This document shows positions 1-6,223 of a stretch of DNA of 7,187 nt, in pieces. Location: contig CABSNX010000100.1 in assembly GCA_902479205.1 (NCBI GenBank), positions 1 through 7,187 on the forward strand, given 5' to 3'. The translations under genes were made by a program, and so were the position numbers. Below the pieces are notes generated by a model. It did not search any database. It had not been told where the DNA came from and saw only the letters and a list, made by a program, of their open reading frames with translations. The DNA comes from an uncultured Collinsella sp. (lineage in GTDB: Bacteria; Actinomycetota; Coriobacteriia; Coriobacteriales; Coriobacteriaceae). How positions within the stretch are numbered: position 1 is the stretch's first letter; each line of letters opens with the position of its first letter.

Positions 1-48
1 TCTACACAAGGCTATTCGTCGGCAGCGTCAGATGTGTATAAGAGACAG
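1..48 (+). other. Untrimmed Nextera Read 1 adapter (not genomic)
   Basis: Positions 30-48 are the 19-bp Tn5 mosaic end (AGATGTGTATAAGAGACAG). Positions 16-29 are the Nextera Read 1 primer tail (TCGTCGGCAGCGTC). Positions 8-15 (AAGGCTAT) sit where the i5 index belongs and match, from memory, Nextera XT index S520. Positions 1-7 are the end of the P5 primer. Genomic sequence starts at 49. Any protein called from this end begins with the artefactual residues YKRQ. Confidence 0.98.
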
Positions 49-1002
<954 letters not shown>

Positions 1003-1036
1003 AGATGCGCCAACAATCCCAGAGTAACCAAAAGCA

Positions 1037-1070
1037 GAAGGGGGCTCCTTGCCAACAAGGAGCCCCCTTC
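1037..1070. terminator. 14-bp hairpin between polA and the convergent HAD gene
   Basis: A perfect 14-bp stem (1037-1050 with 1057-1070) has a 6-base loop (GCCAAC), 34 bp after the polA stop. On the plus strand the stem is followed by ATTCCAAATAAT, so the U-tract is poor. On the minus strand it is followed by TGCTTTTGG, which is better. It most likely ends polA transcription and serves as backup for the opposing gene. Confidence 0.6.
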
Positions 1071-1136
1071 ATTCCAAATAATCAGCCAAGTATCTAGACG
1101 CCAAGACGCCATCTAGGCGGCAAGCAAGTCACCGCA

Positions 1137-1266
1137 GGACCTGGCCGGGCGAGGCGGGTAAGTTTTTCGTAGATTCCGCACGAGCCGGAAAGCACTTAAT
1201 GTGCTTTCCGAGCGAGCCCAGGACCTGACCGAACGAAAAACTTACCCGCCTCGCCCGGCCAGGTCC
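1137..1266. repeat. 130-bp nested palindrome with perfect 34-bp arms
   Basis: Bases 1137-1170 are the exact reverse complement of 1233-1266 (34 of 34). The arms begin GGACCTGGCCGGGCGA and contain a TTTTT or AAAAA run near the inner end. Inside lies a second perfect 10-bp hairpin: CGGAAAGCAC (1186-1195), loop TTAAT, GTGCTTTCCG (1201-1210). A degenerate direct copy of the arm start, GGACCTGACCGAACGA, is at 1221-1236 (13 of 16 identical to 1137-1152). The element begins 11 bp past the stop of the minus-strand HAD gene, so it could also end that transcript. It has no coding content and no obvious target-site duplication. It could be a MITE-like or REP-like intergenic element, or an unusually large bidirectional terminator. 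Confidence 0.85.
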
Positions 1267-1277
1267 GACAAGTTGCG

Positions 1278-2105
1278 TTAACGAGCCGCCAAGATGGCGT
1301 CGATGAGCGTCAGTACGCCCCCGTCGTTGTTGCTCGGAATGCGCCACTTGGCATGCGCGTTCATGTGCTCCTCGGCATTGTCCACGATAAAGCTGTGTCC
1401 GACGCGCTCCAGCATGGGGATGTCGTTGTACGTATCGCCCACGGCGGCGGCATCGGCAATATCGATGCCGAGCTGCTCGCACAGATGCGCGACGCCAGCG
1501 CCCTTGTCGACGCCCAGGTTCATAAAGTCGATCCACTCGCGGCCCGCATTGGTGACATAGAGTCGGTCCGAGAATGCCGGGCTGTAGTCCTCGCGAAACG
1601 CTGGCTCGGCATCGTAGGCGGGGAAGAAGATCGAAATCTTGTTGGACTCGATATCAATGCCCTCAAAGCTATCGACGTAGTTGATCGTGTTGTAGTACAC
1701 GCTGATCTCGTCGTGATACTGATGGTCGCGGGCGAGCACATAGAACTCGTCGTAGCAGCACAGGACGGGAACGGCGCGCGGGTCCTCCGAGGCACGAGCG
1801 AGCACCTGCTGATACAGCGCCACATCGATGTTGCTCTTATAGATATAGTTGCCGCGATAGATGACGCAGGCTCCGTTATCGGGACAAAAAGCAAGGCGGT
1901 TTTTGATGCCCTCGAACATTTCCTCGAGCTTGGGGGCGGGACGTCCGCTGGCGGGGCAGAATACGATGCCGGCGTCGGCGAGCTTGTCCAGGCGCTCATC
2001 AAGACCCTGTGGTAACACGCGCTCGTCGGTTAGTAACGTCTTGTCCATATCGACGGCGAGAATCTTAATGTTTCCGATATTGGCGTCCGATTCGTAAGTT
2101 TGCAT
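1278..2105 (-). CDS. HAD-IIB (Cof-type) family phosphatase
   Basis: 275-residue haloacid dehalogenase superfamily hydrolase, a cytoplasmic Mg-dependent phosphatase of the kind that removes phosphate from sugar phosphates or small cofactors. The substrate cannot be read from sequence. Motif I is DMDKT at 19-23 (nucleophile Asp19, acid-base Asp21). Motif II is SGR at 53-55, motif III Lys201 in GVDKG, and motif IV GDTYND at 223-228. The long insert between motifs II and III (roughly 80-190) is the C2-type cap that defines subfamily IIB, and total length is typical. The ATG at 2103-2105 is preceded at 9 bases by GAAAGG (plus-strand 2115-2120), and motif I follows closely, which supports this start. 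A TATAAC is present on the minus strand at 2141-2146, but I see no convincing -35. The gene runs divergently from the argG leader and converges on polA, so it looks monocistronic. Confidence 0.93.
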   Translation of the reverse strand: MQTYESDANIGNIKILAVDMDKTLLTDERVLPQGLDERLDKLADAGIVFCPASGRPAPKLEEMFEGIKNRLAFCPDNGACVIYRGNYIYKSNIDVALYQQVLARASEDPRAVPVLCCYDEFYVLARDHQYHDEISVYYNTINYVDSFEGIDIESNKISIFFPAYDAEPAFREDYSPAFSDRLYVTNAGREWIDFMNLGVDKGAGVAHLCEQLGIDIADAAAVGDTYNDIPMLERVGHSFIVDNAEEHMNAHAKWRIPSNNDGGVLTLIDAILAAR

Positions 2106-2191
2106 AAAAGCGAGCCTTTCGTTTCGAGTTTGTTTCAGACGTTATAACCATCAACCCGTAGTCGGCCGTATTTTCGCAGGATTGGCGCGTA

Positions 2192-2209
2192 TTTGCATCA
2201 CTATTCACA
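2192..2209. promoter_or_regulatory. Possible ARG-box-like imperfect palindrome
   Basis: TTTGCATCACTATTCACA contains TGCAT and ATTCA half-sites separated by four bases. This resembles the ArgR operator shape (TGAAT, four A/T, ATTCA) with one half-site mismatch and two non-A/T bases in the centre. It lies in the divergent HAD/argG region, about 40 bp upstream of the candidate leader promoter. With one copy and several mismatches, chance is a real possibility. Confidence 0.25.
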
Positions 2210-2248
2210 AACTAATGAAAAAACTTTTCAGAAATTTGAATTTGTCGC

Positions 2249-2276
2249 TTGTGCTGCGGGCACTTTAGCGTAATAT
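2249..2276 (+). promoter_or_regulatory. Candidate promoter of the argG leader transcript
   Basis: TTGTGC (2249-2254), a 16-bp spacer and TAATAT (2271-2276) form a weak sigma-70-like promoter in an AT-rich stretch. Transcription would start near 2283, about 100 bases before the leader peptide ORF. Each hexamer has about four of six consensus matches, so this is the best visible candidate rather than a firm call. Confidence 0.35.
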
Positions 2277-2379
2277 AGCGACCATCGAAAACGGGGACGG
2301 AAAAACAACCGCTTACCGAGGAAAAGGTACCGTTTGCGATATTAGAATTGCGCCCGGCGATAGGTGAAAGGAGAGGCAG

Positions 2380-2454
2380 ATGCAGTTCGTAAAGATCATC
2401 ACTACTGCAGACAATGCCATCCGACGCCAGCGCGCAATTTCCCGACGACGATAA
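2380..2454 (+). CDS. Arginine-rich leader peptide upstream of argG (24 aa)
   Basis: A 24-codon ORF starts with ATG at 2380 and ends with TAA at 2452. It is preceded by GAAAGGAG (2366-2373) with 6-base spacing, a strong match to the anti-Shine-Dalgarno and as good as any ribosome site in the window. The first half is MQFVKIITTADNA. The second half is IRRQRAISRRR, with six arginines in the last ten residues. Arg codons are CGA at 15, CGC at 16 and 18, and CGA at 22, 23 and 24, directly before the stop. argG has 12 arginines, all CGC or CGT, so the CGA cluster is out of keeping with its target gene. Competing hairpins follow within 60 bases. By analogy with TrpL and HisL leaders, ribosome stalling at these codons when charged arginyl-tRNA is scarce would let transcription continue into argG. 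The role is inferred from sequence only. Confidence 0.66.
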   Translation: MQFVKIITTADNAIRRQRAISRRR

Positions 2455-2495
2455 CAATCGTCTCTGTCCTTATGGGGCGTAACGCCTCAACAGAG
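2447..2495 (+). promoter_or_regulatory. Predicted pause hairpin and antiterminator of the argG leader
   Basis: Two adjoining structures. The first pairs GACGAT (2447-2452) with ATCGTC (2457-2462) around loop AACA, overlapping the last leader codons and the stop. The second pairs CTCTGT (2462-2467) with ACAGAG (2490-2495) and, beyond a 5-base bulge, TGGGGCG (2473-2479) with CGCCTCA (2483-2489) around loop TAA, with one G-U pair. A ribosome stalled at the CGA run would melt the first hairpin and leave the second free to form. The second uses bases 2483-2490, which the terminator-like stem also needs. Confidence 0.5.
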
Positions 2496-2518
2496 TCATT
2501 TTGAGGTCGTTGGGTTTT
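2481..2518 (+). terminator. Predicted attenuator terminator of argG
   Basis: AACGCCTCAA (2481-2490) pairs with TTGAGG (2501-2506) and CGTT (2508-2511), giving a 10-bp stem with one bulged T at 2507 and a 10-base loop. GGGTTTTAG follows. The U-run is short and offset by three Gs, so it is a modest intrinsic terminator. The case for it rests on its position 27 bases after the leader stop codon, and on its overlap with the antiterminator stem, so that only one of the two can form. Confidence 0.42.
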
Positions 2519-2565
2519 AGCACGATATTGCTGCATGTTTCTAGGGCATGTATGTGCTGATTTTT
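2517..2565 (+). terminator. Second terminator-like hairpin in the argG leader
   Basis: TTAGCAC (2517-2523) pairs with GTGCTGA (2554-2560), with one U-G pair, and is followed directly by TTTTT (2561-2565). The 30-base loop contains two CATG copies that can pair with each other. The U-tract is better than that of the preceding stem but the hairpin is looser. It may be the true attenuation site, a backup, or chance. Confidence 0.3.
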
Positions 2566-2659
2566 GCTATTTAACCTGATATTGCACGGTATGTGACCTT
2601 GAAATGACTTGCAACTGACCGATGTTCTAACTAGCTACCAAGGGCGAAAGGAAACAGCC

Positions 2660-3886
2660 ATGAGCAAGGAAAAAGTCGTTCTCGCATATTCCGGTGGTCT
2701 TGATACATCCGTATGTGTCAAGTGGCTCCAGGACGAGAAGAATCTCGATGTCGTTTGCGTCTGCGGCAACGTGGGTCAGGAGGAGACCGGTCTGGATGCC
2801 AAGAAGCAGAAGGCGCTCGACCTGGGCGTTCTCGATTGCCAGGTGCTCGACCTGCGCGACGAGTTCTCCGATGAGTTCCTGACTAAGGCCATCGCCGCAA
2901 ACTCCATGTACGAGAACAAGTACCCACTGCTCTCCGCTCTGTCTCGCCCGCTGCTCGCCAAGAAGCTCGTCGAGGTCGCTCACGAGTTTGGCGCGACCTA
3001 CGTCGCCCACGGCTGCACCGGCAAGGGTAACGACCAGGTTCGTTTTGAGGCTGCCGTCAAGGCCCTCGACCCCGAGCTTAAGGTTATCGCCCCGGTTCGT
3101 GAGTGGGATCTGAAGTGCCGTCCCGACGAGGTCGCCTATGCTCATGCCCACAACGTGCCGGTTCCCGAGGGTGCCAACGACAACCCCTATTCCATCGACG
3201 ACAACCTGTGGGGTCGTGCCATTGAGTGCGGCCACCTGGAGGATCCCTGGAACGAGCCGCTCGACGACGCCTGGGTTATGACCAAGAATCCCGAGGACAC
3301 GCCCGATACCCCGACGTATACCGAGATTGAGTTTGAGGCCGGCAAGCCCGTCGCCGTCGACGGCAAGAAGATGAAACTCTCCGAGATCGTCATCGCCCTC
3401 AACAAGATTTCGGGCGACAACGGCTTTGGCCGTCTCGACCTGGTCGAGGATCGTCTGGTGGGTCTCAAGAGCCGCGAGTGCTATGAGGTTCCCGGCGCCC
3501 TGACGCTCATCACCGCCCACAAGGCGCTCGAGGACATTTGCGTCGAGGGCGACCTGCTCAAGACTAAGATTAAGCTCGAGCAGGATTGGGCCACCGCCGT
3601 GTACAACGGCCAGTGGTACAGCCCGCTCAAAAACGCGCTCGACGCCTTTATGGCCGACACCCAGAAGTTCGTGACCGGCACCGTCCGTCTGAAGTTCTTT
3701 AAGGGCAACTGCCATGTCGTCGGCCGCAAGAGCCCCTTCAGCCTCTACGACTACGGCCTGGCCACCTACGACCGCGACACCACGTTTGATGAGAAAGCCA
3801 GCGCCGGCTTTATCGAGATCGATACGCTGTCGCTCAAGACATGGGCCAAGGTCCAGGGTCCCAGCTCTGCTGCCGCCCAGGCTTAA
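2660..3886 (+). CDS. argG: Argininosuccinate synthase
   Basis: Joins citrulline and aspartate, using ATP with release of AMP and pyrophosphate, to make argininosuccinate, the penultimate step of arginine synthesis. The product is 408 residues, normal for the family (about 400). The N-terminal PP-loop for ATP is YSGGLDTS at 10-17. The substrate-binding segment SMYENKYPLLSALSRPLLAK is at 82-101, the family signature GCTGKGNDQVRFE at 118-130, and YSIDDNLWGRAIECG at 177-191. The ATG at 2660 is chosen because GAAAGGA (2646-2652) precedes it by 7 bases and the PP-loop then sits at the usual distance. An in-frame TTG at 2609 would add 17 residues with no support. It lies downstream of the predicted arginine attenuator and upstream of the small ORF and argH, probably in one transcription unit. 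Codon use is strongly biased to C- or T-ending arginine codons, as in a well-expressed gene. Confidence 0.98.
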   Translation: MSKEKVVLAYSGGLDTSVCVKWLQDEKNLDVVCVCGNVGQEETGLDAKKQKALDLGVLDCQVLDLRDEFSDEFLTKAIAANSMYENKYPLLSALSRPLLAKKLVEVAHEFGATYVAHGCTGKGNDQVRFEAAVKALDPELKVIAPVREWDLKCRPDEVAYAHAHNVPVPEGANDNPYSIDDNLWGRAIECGHLEDPWNEPLDDAWVMTKNPEDTPDTPTYTEIEFEAGKPVAVDGKKMKLSEIVIALNKISGDNGFGRLDLVEDRLVGLKSRECYEVPGALTLITAHKALEDICVEGDLLKTKIKLEQDWATAVYNGQWYSPLKNALDAFMADTQKFVTGTVRLKFFKGNCHVVGRKSPFSLYDYGLATYDRDTTFDEKASAGFIEIDTLSLKTWAKVQGPSSAAAQA

Positions 3887-3928
3887 GTCTTCCTTTCCTT
3901 GGTATCCGCGCGGCCCATCCGCGTGATA

Positions 3929-3964
3929 CATAACGGGCGCACGGGGTCCCTACCTTTCGTTATG
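3929..3964 (+). terminator. Weak inverted repeat downstream of argG
   Basis: CATAACG (3929-3935) and CGTTATG (3958-3964) are perfect 7-base complements, extendable by two G-U pairs, 42 bases after the argG stop. The loop is 18-22 bases and the following sequence (CTTGCTGACACTTCTT) has no clean U-run. It may be a weak terminator or processing structure. The rest of 3887-4039 shows nothing recognisable apart from a TATGAT hexamer at 4013-4018 with no matching -35. Confidence 0.22.
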
Positions 3965-4039
3965 CTTGCTGACACTTCTTAACATCGGTGGCCCCTACGT
4001 TCCGCCCGCATATATGATGCCGCGTCTGCGGCTGAGTCC

Positions 4040-4069
4040 GAGCCCCGCCGGGGTTGTCCGGCGGGGCTC
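4040..4069 (+). terminator. 12-bp GC-rich hairpin between argG and the small ORF
   Basis: GAGCCCCGCCGG (4040-4051) pairs perfectly with CCGGCGGGGCTC (4058-4069) around loop GGTTGT. The following CTTCTATCAATTT is only partly U-rich. It would reduce or end argG transcription. No strong promoter is visible between it and argH, so partial read-through with argG made in excess of argH is the simplest reading. Confidence 0.55.
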
Positions 4070-4119
4070 CTTCTATCAATTTGGCGGCTCTGCACCTATA
4101 TATATGAGGAGTATCCATT

Positions 4120-4290
4120 ATGTTCAATGCTGTCGCGCATGCTTTACTTGCCCTTGCGCCCGAGTTCGATGCTGCAAAGGTCGAGGACGTCCCTATGAGC
4201 CTGAAGGCCTGGATTGATGGTTCGCAGGGCAACATTCGGAGGGAGACGTTGGGCGCTAAGTGCATGGCGCGTCACTTCTTTGCAAATTAG
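4120..4290 (+). CDS. Small protein of unknown function (56 aa) between argG and argH
   Basis: A complete ORF of 56 codons opens with ATG at 4120 and ends with TAG at 4288. GAGGAG (4106-4111) is 8 bases before the start, a good ribosome site that supports translation. The product starts MFNAVAHALLALAPEFDAAK and ends GAKCMARHFFAN. It has a short hydrophobic N-terminal stretch (residues 4-13, too short for a clear membrane helix), an acidic middle, and a basic end with one Cys and two aromatic residues. I recognise no family. It sits 51 bp after a strong hairpin and 118 bp before argH on the same strand, so it is probably transcribed with the arginine genes. It could be a conserved small protein, a regulatory upstream ORF for argH, or a remnant of a longer gene. 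Codon use is less biased than in argG. Confidence 0.55.
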   Translation: MFNAVAHALLALAPEFDAAKVEDVPMSLKAWIDGSQGNIRRETLGAKCMARHFFAN

Positions 4291-4408
4291 CTATATGGCC
4301 TCGCGCATGGTGGGGAATATGCAAAACTAGCGGTTGAGAAATCGCTTTAGCGATATGGCGCATTGCTTTGGGCGCTTGTTTTGGTATTTGATGAAAGGGG
4401 ACGGTTCC

Positions 4409-5839
4409 ATGGCTCTTTGGGGCGGTCGTTTTGAGGCAGGCGTGGCCGAGGTCACGCAGGAATTTGGCGCGTCGTTGCCGGTTGACAAACATCTCTATAA
4501 GCAGGATATCGCCGGATCTAAGGCACATGCCAAGATGTTGGCGGCCCAGGGCATTATCAGCGCCGAGGACGAGCAGGCGATTGCCGAGGGCCTGACCGCA
4601 ATCGAGCAGGATATCGATGCCGGCAACTTCACCTTCGACATCAACGACGAGGACATTCATATGTCCATCGAGAGCGAGCTGACGCGCCGTATCGGCGAGG
4701 CCGGTAAGCGCCTGCATACCGGGCGTTCGCGCAACGACCAGGTTGCGACCGATACGCGTCTGGGCGTCAAGGCACTGGCCAAGGAGCTCATGGAGGCCAA
4801 TCTTGAGCTGCGCCATGTGCTGGTGGATGCGGCTAAGAAGTATGACAAGGTGATTCTGCCGGGCTACACGCACATGCAGCATGCTCAGCCCGTGCTGCTG
4901 TCGCATCATCTGCTGGCGTATTCCTGGATGTTCGCGCGCGACTTTACACGCCTGCAGGCCGCCTTTGATGCCGCCGACAACTGCCCGTTGGGTGCTGCCG
5001 CACTTGCCGGTACGAGCTATCCGCTTGATCGTCAGATGACGGCTGCCGAACTTGGCTTTGCGGGTGTGATTCCCAACTCGCTCGATGCGGTTTCCGACCG
5101 TGATTTCCTGCTCGATCTGCATTACGCCGGCTCCGTCATGGCGATGCACCTGTCGCGTCTTTCCGAGGAGATCGTGCTGTGGTCGAGCTCCGAATTCGGC
5201 TTTATCACGCTTTCCGACTCGTACTCCACCGGCTCGTCCATCATGCCGCAGAAGAAGAACCCCGACTTTGCCGAGCTTATCCGCGGCAAGAGCGGCCGAG
5301 TCTATGGCAACCTGGTGCAGCTGCTCGTGACCATGAAGGGCTTGCCGCTCGCTTATAACAAGGACTTGCAGGAGGACAAGGAGGGCGCGCTCGATACCGC
5401 CCATACGCTTATGCAGTGCCTTTCCGTTATGGCCGGTATGATTTCGACCTGGACCGTCAACGAGGGTGCCATGGCGCGCGAGTGCGGCGTGGGGCACCTT
5501 GCCGCCACCGATGTTGCCGATTACCTGGCCAAACGTGGTCTGCCGTTCCGCGAAGCGCATGCCGTGGTGGGCCATCTGGTCCTGATGTGCGAGAAGCGTG
5601 GCTGCAATCTTGAGGACCTGCCGTTTGAGGTGTTCCAGGAGGCAAGCCCGCTCTTTGAGCGCGATATTACCGAGGCGCTCGATATCCCGTCGATTGTCGC
5701 TGCGCGCACGACCGAGGGCGGCACCGCCCCTGCTGCCGTTGCCGTGCAGCTGCAGCGTGCCGAGGCGCAGCTCTTGACCGATGAGGGCGTGTTTGGATCG
5801 CTGACCAAGGTCGTCGAGATGGGTCACGGGGCAAAGTAG
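4409..5839 (+). CDS. argH: Argininosuccinate lyase
   Basis: Splits argininosuccinate into arginine and fumarate, the final step of arginine synthesis. The product is 476 residues, slightly above the usual 460 or so. The family start MALWGGRF is intact. Signatures in order are HTGRSRNDQV (103-112), PGYTHMQHAQP (151-161) with the conserved catalytic-region His155, GTSYPLDRQM (201-210), and the fumarase/ASL superfamily loop GSSIMPQKKNP (275-285) carrying the catalytic serine. The ATG at 4409 is chosen because GAAAGGGG (4393-4400) lies 8 bases upstream and MALWGG is the normal N-terminus. An in-frame ATG at 4391 would place the ribosome site inside the gene. No promoter with good spacing is visible in the 118 bp upstream, which suggests co-transcription with argG and the small ORF. 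A good intrinsic terminator follows. A 617-codon open frame on the opposite strand is a coding shadow. Confidence 0.98.
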   Translation: MALWGGRFEAGVAEVTQEFGASLPVDKHLYKQDIAGSKAHAKMLAAQGIISAEDEQAIAEGLTAIEQDIDAGNFTFDINDEDIHMSIESELTRRIGEAGKRLHTGRSRNDQVATDTRLGVKALAKELMEANLELRHVLVDAAKKYDKVILPGYTHMQHAQPVLLSHHLLAYSWMFARDFTRLQAAFDAADNCPLGAAALAGTSYPLDRQMTAAELGFAGVIPNSLDAVSDRDFLLDLHYAGSVMAMHLSRLSEEIVLWSSSEFGFITLSDSYSTGSSIMPQKKNPDFAELIRGKSGRVYGNLVQLLVTMKGLPLAYNKDLQEDKEGALDTAHTLMQCLSVMAGMISTWTVNEGAMARECGVGHLAATDVADYLAKRGLPFREAHAVVGHLVLMCEKRGCNLEDLPFEVFQEASPLFERDITEALDIPSIVAARTTEGGTAPAAVAVQLQRAEAQLLTDEGVFGSLTKVVEMGHGAK

Positions 5840-5890
5840 AGGTTTGGCTGAAGCCGTTTTGGCCATGTATTGATAAATCGGTTTCGCTTT

Positions 5891-5924
5891 ACGGGCGCCT
5901 GCTGATGTGGGCGTCCGTATTTTG
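5891..5924 (+). terminator. Intrinsic terminator of argH
   Basis: ACGGGCGCC (5891-5899) pairs with GGCGTCCGT (5910-5918), a 9-bp stem with one G-U pair and extendable by a tenth U-G pair. The loop is about 8 bases, and ATTTTGTTG follows. It lies 51 bp after the argH stop and probably ends the arginine transcript. Confidence 0.78.
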
Positions 5925-6080
5925 TTGCTATGGGGGAGGGGCTTGTCGAGAACTTCTGTAGGACCTTTGGGCAGGTTGTGAAGGGGATACGTTCGCGGGC
6001 GGCAATCGACCGTCTGCTCTGCTCGGTGCGGTTGATGGGCGGTCGGATGGTACTCTAGTCGGGCTTCGAAACAGAAGTGA
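5925..6080. other. Intergenic stretch with nothing recognised
   Basis: Between the argH terminator and the ndk control region I find no gene, RNA or clear repeat. A GTG-initiated 26-codon frame ending in TAG at about 6057 has no convincing ribosome site and is not called. Confidence 0.5.
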
Positions 6081-6085
6081 CACAT

Positions 6086-6117
6086 ATGGAACGTTTCAAT
6101 AAATTGCAACGTTTCAA
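6086..6117. promoter_or_regulatory. Pair of LacI/GalR-type operator-like palindromes upstream of ndk
   Basis: ATGGAACGTTTCAA (6086-6099) and TTGCAACGTTTCAA (6104-6117) are two copies of a near-palindrome TTGnAACGTTnCAA with a central CG. Their centres are 18 bp apart. The exact shared core is the 14-base direct repeat AACGTTTCAATAAA at 6090-6103 and 6108-6121. A/T-flanked palindromes with a central CG are typical of LacI/GalR-family binding sites. They lie 15-46 bp upstream of the candidate ndk -35, a position that suits either activation or looping repression. No such regulator gene is in the window. Confidence 0.5.
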
Positions 6118-6131
6118 TAAACGGCTTTTTG

Positions 6132-6160
6132 TTTAACTGCAGCTAAAACTCTGTTACGAT
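6132..6160 (+). promoter_or_regulatory. Candidate ndk promoter
   Basis: TTTAAC (6132-6137), a 17-bp spacer and TACGAT (6155-6160) preceded by TGT give an extended -10 promoter. Transcription would begin near 6167, about 57 bases before the ndk start. The spacing and extended -10 are good; the -35 is weak. Confidence 0.48.
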
Positions 6161-6223
6161 GCAGTCCAGGCGGGTGCCGGAATGGGACTTGGGCACGCGC
6201 GAACCTACTTGAAAGGCTACCTT

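Noticed and set aside
2212..2457. 81-codon minus-strand frame in the HAD/argG region
   Set aside because: It has no family resemblance or good ribosome site, and it overlaps the better supported leader peptide and promoter region on the other strand.
2609..2659. N-terminal extension of argG from an upstream TTG
   Set aside because: A good ribosome site sits 7 bases before the ATG at 2660, and the family N-terminus begins there.
2363..2660. T-box or known riboswitch upstream of argG
   Set aside because: I find no T-box sequence (such as TGGNACCGCG) and no core of a riboswitch class I can recognise. The translated Arg-rich ORF explains the leader better.
2627..3931. 434-codon minus-strand open frame across argG
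   Set aside because: Same reason: a frame shadow of argG with low-complexity composition and no ribosome site that stands out.
4341..4354. Inverted repeat ATCGCTTTAGCGAT upstream of argH
   Set aside because: Short, with a two-base centre and no second copy or matching promoter. Chance or a minor RNA hairpin is enough to explain it.
4256..6109. 617-codon open frame on the minus strand across argH
   Set aside because: It is antisense to a clear argH and has no domain I recognise. It is explained by the codon bias of the GC-rich gene opposite.
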